Positions 1 through 6,479 of a DNA stretch of 6,621 bases are shown piece by piece. Source of the stretch: SSEF01 sp964398485 (lineage in GTDB: Bacteria; Patescibacteriota; Minisyncoccia; Moranbacterales; UBA1568); assembly GCA_964398485.1 (NCBI GenBank), contig CAYNMD010000037.1, positions 1-6,621 of the forward strand, written 5' to 3'. Every line of letters begins with the position of its first letter. The first letter of the stretch is position 1. The notes under the pieces were generated by a model that did not search any database, was not told where the DNA came from, and was given only the letters and a program-made list of their open reading frames with translations. Both the position numbers and the translations under genes were made by a program.

Positions 1-804
1 AGTAAATTTGAGTCCATACCAGAAAATATTTTGGAGGCGTAATTTCCAGCTGTGAGAAGATTCAACTGGAAGGGTAACTACAATCGCAGCGATAAGAGTG
101 AAAAGTCCAAAAATAGGAAATAAGAGAACAGCAGAGAATTTGGCAAGTTGAGCGAGACCAAGAAAGATGCCAGCAATGATAGTATTCTTCCACGATGGTG
201 ATCTGAGGAATCGAACAAAGTAGTAAAAGGCAATAAAAATAAATGCAGCAATACCAACATCGGTGGTAACGTAGTGGCTGTGAGCGATGATGTTTGGATT
301 GAAGAAATATAGGAGGACAGCAAAGAGACCAGCTACTGTGCCAGCAAGTTCTCTGGTCCAGCGATAAATAAAGAAACCAAGGAGGAGCGAGACAAAAATA
401 AGTGGAAAGCGAGCCCAAAAAGTAATAGCATTGGCGTCGTTGCCATTCTCATGGAGAATCTTGTCTCCAAAGGCCCACTGAGCTAGCCCCCAGGTACGAG
501 CTGGACCTTCGGGAAACTTGGTTTTATCGAGCCAATCACCGCTTTCCCAGAGGGGATCTGATTGAGGCATGATGGGGGCTGGTGACAGGAAGAGGAGTGG
601 AAGGCCAGCAAGATCTTTGAGGAGGGGCGGGTGCTCTGGATTGATCCTCATATCCTGGTATTTTACATAACTGTAACCGGCAGGAATATGAGCCTTTTCA
701 TCCATGGTAGTGGACTCTTGAAAGGAAATAAGGAGCGAGACGACAAAAAAGATGACCATCATGAGGGCGAGGAGTTGCGGAGCGAGACGTTTGAGAATAT
801 CCAT
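1..804 (-). CDS. Partial ArnT/PMT-like GT-C membrane glycosyltransferase (C-terminus off the left edge)
   Basis: This frame is open for 268 codons from an ATG at 804 to the window edge. An in-frame TAA at 826-828 leaves this ATG as the first ATG start available. There is no Shine-Dalgarno sequence. The N-terminus is basic (Lys5, Arg6) and leads into a membrane helix at about 9-27. Next comes an extracytoplasmic loop with the acidic pair Asp35-Glu36, His39, and an R-x-NPEHPPL-x-K stretch at 53-63. Further membrane segments lie near 130-147, 154-170, 181-199 and 207-244. A TTD triad at 180-182 and a G-x-AQLAKFSA stretch near 216-225 also fit the GT39/PMT_2 family. Family members transfer a sugar from a polyprenyl-phosphate donor to an acceptor on the outer face of the membrane; the substrate cannot be read from the sequence. 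It lies 31 bp downstream of another glycosyltransferase on the same strand, so the two are probably co-transcribed. The usual length is 450-600 aa, so about half is missing here because of the window edge, not because the gene is broken. Confidence 0.85.
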   Translation of the reverse strand, partial: MDILKRLAPQLLALMMVIFFVVSLLISFQESTTMDEKAHIPAGYSYVKYQDMRINPEHPPLLKDLAGLPLLFLSPAPIMPQSDPLWESGDWLDKTKFPEGPARTWGLAQWAFGDKILHENGNDANAITFWARFPLIFVSLLLGFFIYRWTRELAGTVAGLFAVLLYFFNPNIIAHSHYVTTDVGIAAFIFIAFYYFVRFLRSPSWKNTIIAGIFLGLAQLAKFSAVLLFPIFGLFTLIAAIVVTLPVESSHSWKLRLQNIFWYGLKFT

Positions 805-835
805 AGAAGATATTTCTATTATTGATTAGGAATTT

Positions 836-2461
836 TTATGGGATATGAATAACAGTGAAAGCGCTCTGCGTTCCGGGATAAATATCGATAGTTTCTTTGA
901 CAGTCTGACTTATTTTACTCTCAATTTTTTTGATAAGAGCATCATCATGACGCATAAGAATAATGACATTGTTATGACCGAGCTCTATTTTTGTATTATC
1001 TTCGAGGAAAACGACATTTTCTGCTTTGTTATGAGTGAGAAAGACAATAGGCTGTGCAGAGACGGGGAGATTATTATCAATCATTCTACCACCAGCATTG
1101 GTGACAATATATTTTTTCTTTTCAGCAGGGAGAGCGAGAATGTATTCAGCCATGTTGCGAAAATTCTTATCGAAAGCTCCCATTTGAGTGGGGCTGTTAC
1201 CAAAAAAGTAGAAGTATTTGCTGACGTTGATGGTTGCTCCGCCAAAGAGGGCTATAAAAAGAAGAGAGAGGAGGGCTAGGCGAGCTCCAAGATGCGAGTT
1301 TTTGGCTCTGTGTACTATCCACAGTATACCGGTGGTAGCAATAAGAAATACAGACATTTGAGTTCCAATCGAGCGGAGAGCATGGGGGAGACCTTCTTCA
1401 GTAAGGAATTCTGGTATGAGCATGACAAAAAAAGCAATAAGGAGAAAGGTATAACGTACCAAAATAGGATCTCGTATACCTTCGCGGAAACGCCTTCCTA
1501 TAAGACGGACTATTTGGAATATAATGTAGCCGAAGGCAGCAAGGAAGAAGATACCGGTAAAGGGATCAAGGACTGGATAAGGAGGATAATTGTGTCGCCA
1601 GTTTTGATCACCCCAGAAATTGTATTTGATGAGAGATAGACCGAGAGTTTTGCTAAAAGTTCCCCAAAAATCACCTTTGTTAATTTCTGGCGAGAAAATA
1701 GAGACGGCACCGGTTCGAGAATTGAGTTCTTCTGGATGATTTACAAAGTGAAAGATGAGCGGTGCGGCCGAAAGAAAAGCACCAAGAATGAAAGCAAGTC
1801 CGTGTTTCCAAAAACGCCTGAAGAAGTGTTCATAGGAAAGAATGAGAAAAGGGAGGAGAGCGATAAGGATGAGTGGAGCGAGGCGATAGGCCACATAAGT
1901 ATGAAGGCCAACACCAAAAATAAGTCCTGAAATAAAGAAGGTACGGATGCGCTCTGTACGTAGACCCTTAAAAAAGAAGTAGAAGGCAAAAGTAAGAAGA
2001 AAGGTGACCATGATGGCTCGAAAGCCAATGCGGGAGAAATTGATGGCCCAGTAAGAGGTAGCGAGGAGAAAGGCGGCGATGAGACCGGCACTGCGACGTT
2101 GGAAGAGTTCTTTTCCGAGGAGATAGAGACCAAGAACAGCGAGTGTGCCGAAAATAGCTGACCAAAACTTGAGTACGGGAACAGTGTTGCCAAAATATTT
2201 GATAGCCAGTGCCTGAAGGTTGATGAAAAGGCCTTCACGTCCGTAATTGTTGGGATAAAAAAGTTTGTACTCACCAGTTTCGATAGCGCGGAGAGCATCG
2301 ATACCATTGACAGCTTCATCGGGGTAGAGTCCTCCGGGAATGCTGTCGATTTGGTAGACGCGGACGAAGAGTGCAAGAGAAAGAATAGCAAAAAGCAGCG
2401 TGATGCTGAGTAACCTTCGAAAAGAATAATCCGGCTTCTCTGGTGTGGGGTATGGCGACAT
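836..2461 (-). CDS. ArnT/PMT-like GT-C family membrane glycosyltransferase, complete
   Basis: This 541-aa polytopic membrane protein has a normal length for the dolichyl-/polyprenyl-phosphate sugar transferase family (GT39/PMT_2-like). A basic cytoplasmic N-terminus precedes membrane helix 1 (about 15-33). It is followed by an extracytoplasmic loop with the PGGLYPDEA motif, where Asp48-Glu49 are the likely catalytic or metal-contacting acids, and by YGREGLF at 73-79. About ten more hydrophobic segments follow between residues 95 and 410. Other typical stretches are SRIGFR (143-148), GLHTYVAYR (185-193), NWRHNYP (287-293) and PHALRSIG (359-366). Residues from about 420 on are hydrophilic and probably form an extracytoplasmic C-terminal domain. 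The start is firm: the in-frame TAA at 2474-2476 is four codons upstream and no other start codon intervenes. There is no Shine-Dalgarno sequence. It is the first gene of a leftward unit with the next glycosyltransferase 31 bp on, and it is divergent from the rightward operon. The family is clear, but donor and acceptor sugars are unknown. Confidence 0.9.
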   Translation of the reverse strand: MSPYPTPEKPDYSFRRLLSITLLFAILSLALFVRVYQIDSIPGGLYPDEAVNGIDALRAIETGEYKLFYPNNYGREGLFINLQALAIKYFGNTVPVLKFWSAIFGTLAVLGLYLLGKELFQRRSAGLIAAFLLATSYWAINFSRIGFRAIMVTFLLTFAFYFFFKGLRTERIRTFFISGLIFGVGLHTYVAYRLAPLILIALLPFLILSYEHFFRRFWKHGLAFILGAFLSAAPLIFHFVNHPEELNSRTGAVSIFSPEINKGDFWGTFSKTLGLSLIKYNFWGDQNWRHNYPPYPVLDPFTGIFFLAAFGYIIFQIVRLIGRRFREGIRDPILVRYTFLLIAFFVMLIPEFLTEEGLPHALRSIGTQMSVFLIATTGILWIVHRAKNSHLGARLALLSLLFIALFGGATINVSKYFYFFGNSPTQMGAFDKNFRNMAEYILALPAEKKKYIVTNAGGRMIDNNLPVSAQPIVFLTHNKAENVVFLEDNTKIELGHNNVIILMRHDDALIKKIESKISQTVKETIDIYPGTQSAFTVIHIP

Positions 2462-2488
2462 GTCTTTTTTGTATTAGTCTATGCTAAA

Positions 2489-2517
2489 ATTATATCATCA
2501 CTTCTTTCTCTTGTAAT
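2489..2517 (-). promoter_or_regulatory. Candidate sigma70-type promoter for the leftward glycosyltransferase genes
   Basis: On the minus strand, a perfect TATAAT -10 box (2489-2494) lies 17 bp from ATTACA (2512-2517), which matches TTGACA at four of six positions. Transcription would start near 2482, giving a leader of about 20 nt before the ATG at 2461. The spacing, the position and the absence of another good candidate support it. The -35 box overlaps one copy of a 15-bp direct repeat. Confidence 0.55.
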
Positions 2518-2527
2518 GGAGAATAGT
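2513..2527 (+). repeat. 15-bp direct repeat, copy 1 (intergenic)
   Basis: GTAATGGAGAATAGT occurs here and again exactly at 2651-2665. This copy overlaps the -35 box of the leftward promoter and lies just upstream of the candidate rightward promoter. Its last seven bases, GAATAGT, also occur directly before the rightward start codon at 2560-2566. It could be an operator half or a chance repeat. Confidence 0.5.
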
Positions 2528-2546
2528 CTTTTTGGACTTATATAAA
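2517..2546 (+). promoter_or_regulatory. Weak candidate promoter for the rightward operon
   Basis: TATAAA at 2541-2546 (five of six to the -10 consensus) follows TGGAGA at 2517-2522 (four of six to the -35) with an 18-bp spacer. The start point would fall near 2553, leaving only about 13 nt before the ATG at 2567 and no Shine-Dalgarno site. A promoter is expected here because the upstream genes are divergent, but these particular boxes are not strong. It may need an activator, or the true promoter may differ. Confidence 0.25.
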
Positions 2547-2566
2547 AAATATTCTTCTCGAATAGT

Positions 2567-4882
2567 ATGTCAGAAACCAATTCTCACTTCGGTAGTGGAC
2601 CATTCGCTGAAAAGCCACAGACAGTAGTGTCTGCTGAGACGCCAGCTCGGGTAATGGAGAATAGTGGAGGAGAAGCGCGGGTGGCTTCATCAGTAGCGAG
2701 CACGGTACTTCATGAACGAGGGGGGAGAGTGTTGATTAATAAGGGAGATGTCTACACAAACCCGAAAACTGGAGAGCGGATTGTAGTTGAAGGAGTGAGA
2801 GGGAAGGGGGATGATCAGGAGATAGCTTTCACTCAGGAGATCAAGGAGGGGGTACGAGCTCATCGTGAGAATCCTATTCAGAGGAAACAGAGGGGAAATT
2901 TTGAAGTCCAAAAGGAGGTTGGTGGATATTCTGAGCCAAGGTTTGCTTACGAGCAAGAATTTGATGATATTTTTAATGATTGTCAGCAAATCTTTGGGGA
3001 TATGACGGAGATTCTTCAGGGAGAGTCTCAGTCGGGAGCAGAATTCTCCCGTGAGGCGCAAGCTCAAGCAAAATATGTCGGATTGCTTTCATTGGAAGTG
3101 GGGTCTCTTGATGATGCCTGGAATGTGGCTGAACTTTTGACAGATAAAGAAACTGCGGCAAAAAAGAAAATGGAGCTGTTGGCTGATTTGAAATTGATTG
3201 TTACTAAACTTCCGGAAGCATGGGTGAAGCCCTATCCTCGTCTTCAAAAAATTCAAACCGAACAGAAGGGGGATAAGGCCAAGAAAAAGAGCGACGCTCA
3301 AGATGCTGAAGAAGTATCCAAAGGGAAACGGAAGACTCAGGGTAAAAAATTGGGTAGGCCAAAAGATTCGGAACATGATGGAATCAGTAGGAGAGGGAGA
3401 CGTGGTCGAGTGGATCAACCTACCCGTACTGTGGATAGTACGCAGAGTGACGTCCCTGAGACGGCCGATAGGAAATATACAACTCGCCAAATACGCGTGG
3501 TACCCGAAGCAATTGATCCAGAATTTTTTCGAGGTGTTGTTGAGGAGCGGTTTGTTAAATACGGTCTGTCTCAAAAGGAATGGAGCGAGGATTGGACGAA
3601 TGATGATAAACATACATTAGTAGATTGGATTGCAGCGATTCGAGTAGCACAGCAGGATCTGACGGCTCTTGTTGATGGGGTTAGACAGGTACGGCGTATA
3701 AGGCGTTGGGGGCAAGCTATGGATAGTTTGGATGAGGGGTATCGATCCTTTGCTCAGAGTGAAAATGGTGATGTGGTGATAGCTCGTTTGGCAGAGATCG
3801 AGGCAGGATTATCTCGCCTTACTGAGGGTAGTTCTGAATGGCAGGCGTATGCAGCCAATTATCGTCCAGAGCTTCGGGAGATCCTCTTTCGTTATCTGGA
3901 TATCTTGCGAGCTGGTGTCTATATAATGGCTCAGGCTCGTAAACAAAATCTTCCTGAATCAGCCTTAGAGCTGGAAAAAAACCGGTCTGATGCTCGGCAG
4001 GATGAACAAAGAAAACAAAAAAGAGGCAGGCCTTCTTTGAAGAGGGCTTCAGACAAGCCTTTTGAAGCTGCCCAGGATGGATCCCCGGAGAAAATAAAGG
4101 AGGGTGGAGTAGAAACTGAAGAGGGAAATGCAGAGCTTTTCCGGTGGATAGGCGGTATACGGCAACAGCTCCAAGATCTGGATCAGTTAGCAGGTAGGAT
4201 TTTTCGGAGAAAACTGACCCAAGAGTTCAAGAATGCTTTGTTTGCTGTGAGTACTGATCATGAGGCGCTTGCTCGTACTAAGAGAGTTAGGGAGGTTAGT
4301 GGAGAACTTGATGATATTGAAAGCTCACTCTCCCCGAAACATCGATGGTCATCACAAGAGGAGTATGATGAGTGGTTTTCGGCTAAGGTTATGCGTCTTC
4401 AGAACTATGCCAGACTCTATGATGAAATTCTTCGTACTGGTGAAAGAGTGCTAAGTGTTAAGTCGAGAAAGGCTCTTGTGGAGAAAGGTGATGGTTATCG
4501 ACAGGTTGATGGAGAGGGCATAGTAGAGATGACATCAACTGAGCGAGCACTCAAAACGGTAGGGACGACCTATGAGGGACTAGAGCCTGAAGTGCAGCAG
4601 GCGCTTCTTCAGGGAGTGGAAAGAATAGCCGCTGTTACACGCGCAACAGTAGAGCGGGCTGATGCAGCACTCTTAGATAATGGGATTACTAATCCAGACG
4701 AGAGACGCGAACGAATTGCTGCAACATTCGCCCCAAAGGTAGGGGAAGCAGTAAAGGGGATCATGTCACACGCAGGATTTAGGCCAGCTGAAATTGAGCG
4801 ATTGACGAGAACTCTTTTGATAGCTGGACCTCGGGATCAAGATAATGGAGGATCACAACTAGGTTATGACAGACAGAACTAA
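2567..4882 (+). CDS. Large modular soluble protein of unknown function with duplicated helical unit and AT-hook-like linkers
   Basis: I do not recognise this 771-aa protein as any named family. It has no signal peptide or membrane segment and is rich in Glu, Arg, Lys and Gln. Visible parts in order are: a low-complexity N-terminus (1-50); a short beta-like stretch with KGD-x-Y...GE-x-IV (59-73); a helical region (126-225); a basic linker with a GRP core at 263-265 and RRGRRGR at 275-281; a helical unit (348-462); a linker with KRGRPSLKR at 485-493, a good match to the AT-hook core; a second helical unit (521-638); a second KGD-x-Y...GE-x-IV motif (640-653); and a helical tail (657-751). The two units share WI-x2-IR-x3-QDL-x2-L and, 82-84 residues after the Trp, L-x6-Y-x2-ILR-x-G. 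The start is bounded by an in-frame TAA at 2543-2545, and the first following start codon is this ATG. There is no Shine-Dalgarno sequence. It heads an apparent operon and overlaps the next gene by 17 bp. Nucleic-acid binding is only an inference from the GRP linkers. Confidence 0.85.
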   Translation: MSETNSHFGSGPFAEKPQTVVSAETPARVMENSGGEARVASSVASTVLHERGGRVLINKGDVYTNPKTGERIVVEGVRGKGDDQEIAFTQEIKEGVRAHRENPIQRKQRGNFEVQKEVGGYSEPRFAYEQEFDDIFNDCQQIFGDMTEILQGESQSGAEFSREAQAQAKYVGLLSLEVGSLDDAWNVAELLTDKETAAKKKMELLADLKLIVTKLPEAWVKPYPRLQKIQTEQKGDKAKKKSDAQDAEEVSKGKRKTQGKKLGRPKDSEHDGISRRGRRGRVDQPTRTVDSTQSDVPETADRKYTTRQIRVVPEAIDPEFFRGVVEERFVKYGLSQKEWSEDWTNDDKHTLVDWIAAIRVAQQDLTALVDGVRQVRRIRRWGQAMDSLDEGYRSFAQSENGDVVIARLAEIEAGLSRLTEGSSEWQAYAANYRPELREILFRYLDILRAGVYIMAQARKQNLPESALELEKNRSDARQDEQRKQKRGRPSLKRASDKPFEAAQDGSPEKIKEGGVETEEGNAELFRWIGGIRQQLQDLDQLAGRIFRRKLTQEFKNALFAVSTDHEALARTKRVREVSGELDDIESSLSPKHRWSSQEEYDEWFSAKVMRLQNYARLYDEILRTGERVLSVKSRKALVEKGDGYRQVDGEGIVEMTSTERALKTVGTTYEGLEPEVQQALLQGVERIAAVTRATVERADAALLDNGITNPDERRERIAATFAPKVGEAVKGIMSHAGFRPAEIERLTRTLLIAGPRDQDNGGSQLGYDRQN
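2651..2665 (+). repeat. 15-bp direct repeat, copy 2 (inside the 771-aa gene)
   Basis: This is an exact copy of 2513-2527, 138 bp downstream. The offset is 46 codons, so both copies read Val-Met-Glu-Asn-Ser in the same frame, although an in-frame stop (2543-2545) cuts the upstream copy off from the gene. Similarity does not extend beyond the 15 bases. Confidence 0.5.
3341..3370 (+). other. First GRP linker motif (AT-hook-like, imperfect)
   Basis: Residues 259-268 of the 771-aa protein contain Lys260-Lys261-Leu-Gly-Arg-Pro-Lys inside a strongly basic linker (KGKRK at 252-256 before it, RRGRRGR at 275-281 after it). The Arg that normally precedes GRP in an AT-hook is Leu here, so it is a weaker match than the second linker. 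Confidence 0.35.
3608..3952 (+). repeat. Helical repeat unit A (residues 348-462 of the 771-aa protein)
   Basis: The unit begins with Trp354-Ile355, Arg359, Asp364-Leu365 and Leu368. It ends with Leu436, Tyr443, Asp445-Ile446-Leu447-Arg448 and Gly450. It aligns with unit B in the same protein and unit C in the next one with only one- or two-residue differences in the Trp-to-Leu distance (82, 84 and 83). Similarity exists only at the protein level, so the duplication is old. Confidence 0.65.
4019..4045 (+). other. AT-hook-like motif in linker of the 771-aa protein
   Basis: Residues 485-493 read KRGRPSLKR, a Gly-Arg-Pro core flanked by Arg and Lys on both sides within a hydrophilic, probably disordered linker between helical units A and B. 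AT-hooks bind the minor groove of AT-rich DNA; a single short motif can arise by chance in basic linkers, so function is inferred. Confidence 0.45.
4127..4480 (+). repeat. Helical repeat unit B (residues 521-638 of the 771-aa protein)
   Basis: Key residues are Trp527-Ile528, Ile531-Arg532, Gln536-Asp537-Leu538 and Leu541, then Leu611, Tyr618, Glu620-Ile621-Leu622-Arg623 and Gly625. The first 15 positions share eight identities with unit A. Unit B is preceded by a GRP-bearing linker, as unit A is. Confidence 0.65.
4847..4851 (+). promoter_or_regulatory. Shine-Dalgarno site of the 531-aa gene, inside the upstream gene
   Basis: GGAGG ends 14 nt before the ATG at 4866, longer than ideal. A smaller AGG at 4861-4863 is very close to the ATG. 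With the 17-bp gene overlap, the arrangement suggests translational coupling, where ribosomes finishing the upstream gene re-initiate. Confidence 0.5.
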
Positions 4883-6461
4883 TCCTGAGCATCCTCCACG
4901 GGGAAATGAAAATCCCAAAGCTCATCTTGACGAACTCTTGGGCGGTTTTGCTTTGGATCTCGACCGAGAGCTTTCGGCAGTAGTAGACGAGACTCGGCGG
5001 GACATAGATACCGCGAGAGAGGCTCAAGTTACCAGGCAAGAGAGCGAACCAATGCCTGTGCTGGAAGTAAGAAATGATGGAGAGGAAGTATTGTACGGAA
5101 AGGTCAAGCGTGAGGACGTCGAACAATGGATCAGGACAAGGAGAGACTATCGATACAAGCTCGTAGCAGTCAGTGACAATCTTCGAGCGTTGCGCAGGAT
5201 TTGTGATGAAATTAGCCATTTGCGAGGCTGGGCTCAGCTGATGAGCGTGATTAATACGCTTCCCAGCAATGAATTGGCTGATGAAATAAGATGGAAGCAA
5301 AAGAAGTTATGGCTTGATGATCAATTCGAAATACTCAAAGGCAAAGCAGATAAAGAATCTGAACCAGCTGAGAAATTGGAAAGTTTTTATCTTGAACTAC
5401 ATGATTTGCTCGTAGCGAGTCAGGGGGTTCTTTTGGATTTGCGTCAGCGAGGCACGAGCGAAACGCGGGATGATGATAGTGAGACTGAAGAGCGTCACCG
5501 GATCCCATTTCATGAGCGGCTTACAGTGACTCGCAAACTCATAGGTGAATGGAAGGCGCTGGTGCGTCAGTCAGAGATGCAGGAGGAGGATTTCCGGGCA
5601 GTCCTTGCTCAGAGGCTCGGTAAAAAACCAGAGCATGTTTTGGATGTGCGAGAGTTTGCTCGAGAACTGAGAGTATTGGGAGAGAGGCACCATTGGGAAG
5701 GTGAGGCTGCCAAGGGGGATAAGAGTCACGTACGAATCAAGATGGGACATCTGGAAGAAATTATGCCAATAGCTCGCGAGATAGCGGCAACCAATGGACA
5801 ACAATCGTTGGATTCTACAGCAAAATTAGAGGTAGGCAGGGCGGATCTAGTGGGCAAAACAATAGCAGAGAAAGAATCTGGTCCAGTTGTGACATTTCTT
5901 GAGCTTGAGAAAGCAATGAGCACTTTGGCTCGAAAAGACAAAGAGCTTTGGTATCGTGATCAAACAGGAGGTCTTTATCGAGTTATTCCAACACGAGGTG
6001 ATGAAGTATTTGAGCTCTGGTATCCGGACGGAGTGCGGGTGCTTGGGCATTACCGTGAGTTGGCGAGGACACTGAGTCAGATTGGGGTTGTGTTTGATGG
6101 CAAGAGGATGCGTTGGCAGGGGGAGTTTCGAGACCCAAAACTGCGATCGCTGTCGATGCAAGATGCTCAAAGCGTAATCAAACAAGCTGATGGGGTAGTC
6201 TTGAGAGAACAAGAGAAAGCAATACAAGAATTGGAGCGATTGCTGAAGGAGAAATTACAACTCTTTGTCCAACTTATGAATGAAAGGCTGCTGCAAGCAG
6301 AACCGGGATTAAGTTATGCTAGGAGGCGGGGAAGGATTTTAGCTCAGATGCCCGAATTTGCTGAACTTATTCTTCAGCGACAATCAAGCACTGTTTTGTC
6401 ATCCGATGAGCGAGAGGCTATGATAGAGAGGAATACTTCATCAATTGAAATACCAAAATAG
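4866..6461 (+). CDS. Soluble helical protein of unknown function sharing the repeat unit of its neighbour
   Basis: I cannot assign this 531-aa protein to a family. It has no signal peptide or membrane segment. After a hydrophilic N-terminus (1-65) and a short beta-like stretch (65-82), residues 84-195 form a helical unit. Its Trp88-Ile89, Arg93, Leu99, Ala101, Asp104, Arg107 and Arg110-Arg111 match unit A of the upstream protein at nine of 24 positions; it closes with Leu171 and Asp180-Leu181-Leu182. A more degenerate copy may span 215-312 (Leu296, Glu305-Ile306, Thr309). Residues 360-410 look beta-rich, with several Trp and Tyr and an RGD-x-VF...DGVRV stretch at 377-392 that resembles the KGD motif of the upstream protein. 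A charged, probably coiled-coil helix follows at about 444-478. The gene overlaps the upstream gene by 17 bp and precedes another gene by 18 bp, so the three are very likely one transcript. The shared modules suggest that the two products are distant paralogues or parts of one assembly. Confidence 0.85.
   Translation: MTDRTNPEHPPRGNENPKAHLDELLGGFALDLDRELSAVVDETRRDIDTAREAQVTRQESEPMPVLEVRNDGEEVLYGKVKREDVEQWIRTRRDYRYKLVAVSDNLRALRRICDEISHLRGWAQLMSVINTLPSNELADEIRWKQKKLWLDDQFEILKGKADKESEPAEKLESFYLELHDLLVASQGVLLDLRQRGTSETRDDDSETEERHRIPFHERLTVTRKLIGEWKALVRQSEMQEEDFRAVLAQRLGKKPEHVLDVREFARELRVLGERHHWEGEAAKGDKSHVRIKMGHLEEIMPIAREIAATNGQQSLDSTAKLEVGRADLVGKTIAEKESGPVVTFLELEKAMSTLARKDKELWYRDQTGGLYRVIPTRGDEVFELWYPDGVRVLGHYRELARTLSQIGVVFDGKRMRWQGEFRDPKLRSLSMQDAQSVIKQADGVVLREQEKAIQELERLLKEKLQLFVQLMNERLLQAEPGLSYARRRGRILAQMPEFAELILQRQSSTVLSSDEREAMIERNTSSIEIPK
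5115..5450 (+). repeat. Helical repeat unit C (residues 84-195 of the 531-aa protein)
   Basis: It carries the W-I-x3-R-x5-L opening at residues 88-99 and the L-x8-[DE]-[IL]-L closing at 171-182, at the same spacing as units A and B in the preceding gene. A possible fourth, weaker copy follows at 5508-5801. Confidence 0.6.
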
Positions 6462-6466
6462 TTTGT

Positions 6467-6473
6467 AGGGGGG
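6467..6473 (+). promoter_or_regulatory. Strong Shine-Dalgarno site of the third operon gene
   Basis: AGGGGGG lies six nucleotides before the ATG at 6480, good spacing for ribosome binding. It decides this start and sits within the 18-bp gap after the preceding stop codon. Confidence 0.7.
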
Positions 6474-6479
6474 TTTACT

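Noticed and set aside
631..825. A 64-codon plus-strand frame opposite the start of the partial glycosyltransferase
   Set aside because: The opposite strand encodes clear family motifs (Asp-Glu pair, NPEHPPL), so this is a shadow.
805..835. A terminator between the two glycosyltransferase genes
   Set aside because: There is no GC-rich stem or following T-run on the minus strand; the 31-bp gap is consistent with one transcript.
845..1930. Plus-strand open frames of 64-144 codons inside the 541-aa glycosyltransferase gene
   Set aside because: They are antisense to a well-supported membrane protein gene, have no recognisable domains and arise from the low frequency of stops opposite pyrimidine-rich codons.
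1741..2391. A 216-codon minus-strand frame within the same gene
   Set aside because: It is an alternative frame of the real gene, Ser/Leu/Phe-rich without family motifs, and has no independent support.
2516..2545. A nine-codon leader ORF ahead of the 771-aa gene
   Set aside because: It has no ribosome site, contains no run of regulatory codons, and would lie upstream of or across the candidate promoter.
2550..2564. A TATTC/GAATA hairpin just before the rightward start codon
   Set aside because: The stem is five mostly A-T pairs and too weak to be a credible regulatory structure. The nearby AGTC/GACT pairing (2525-2538) is weaker still.
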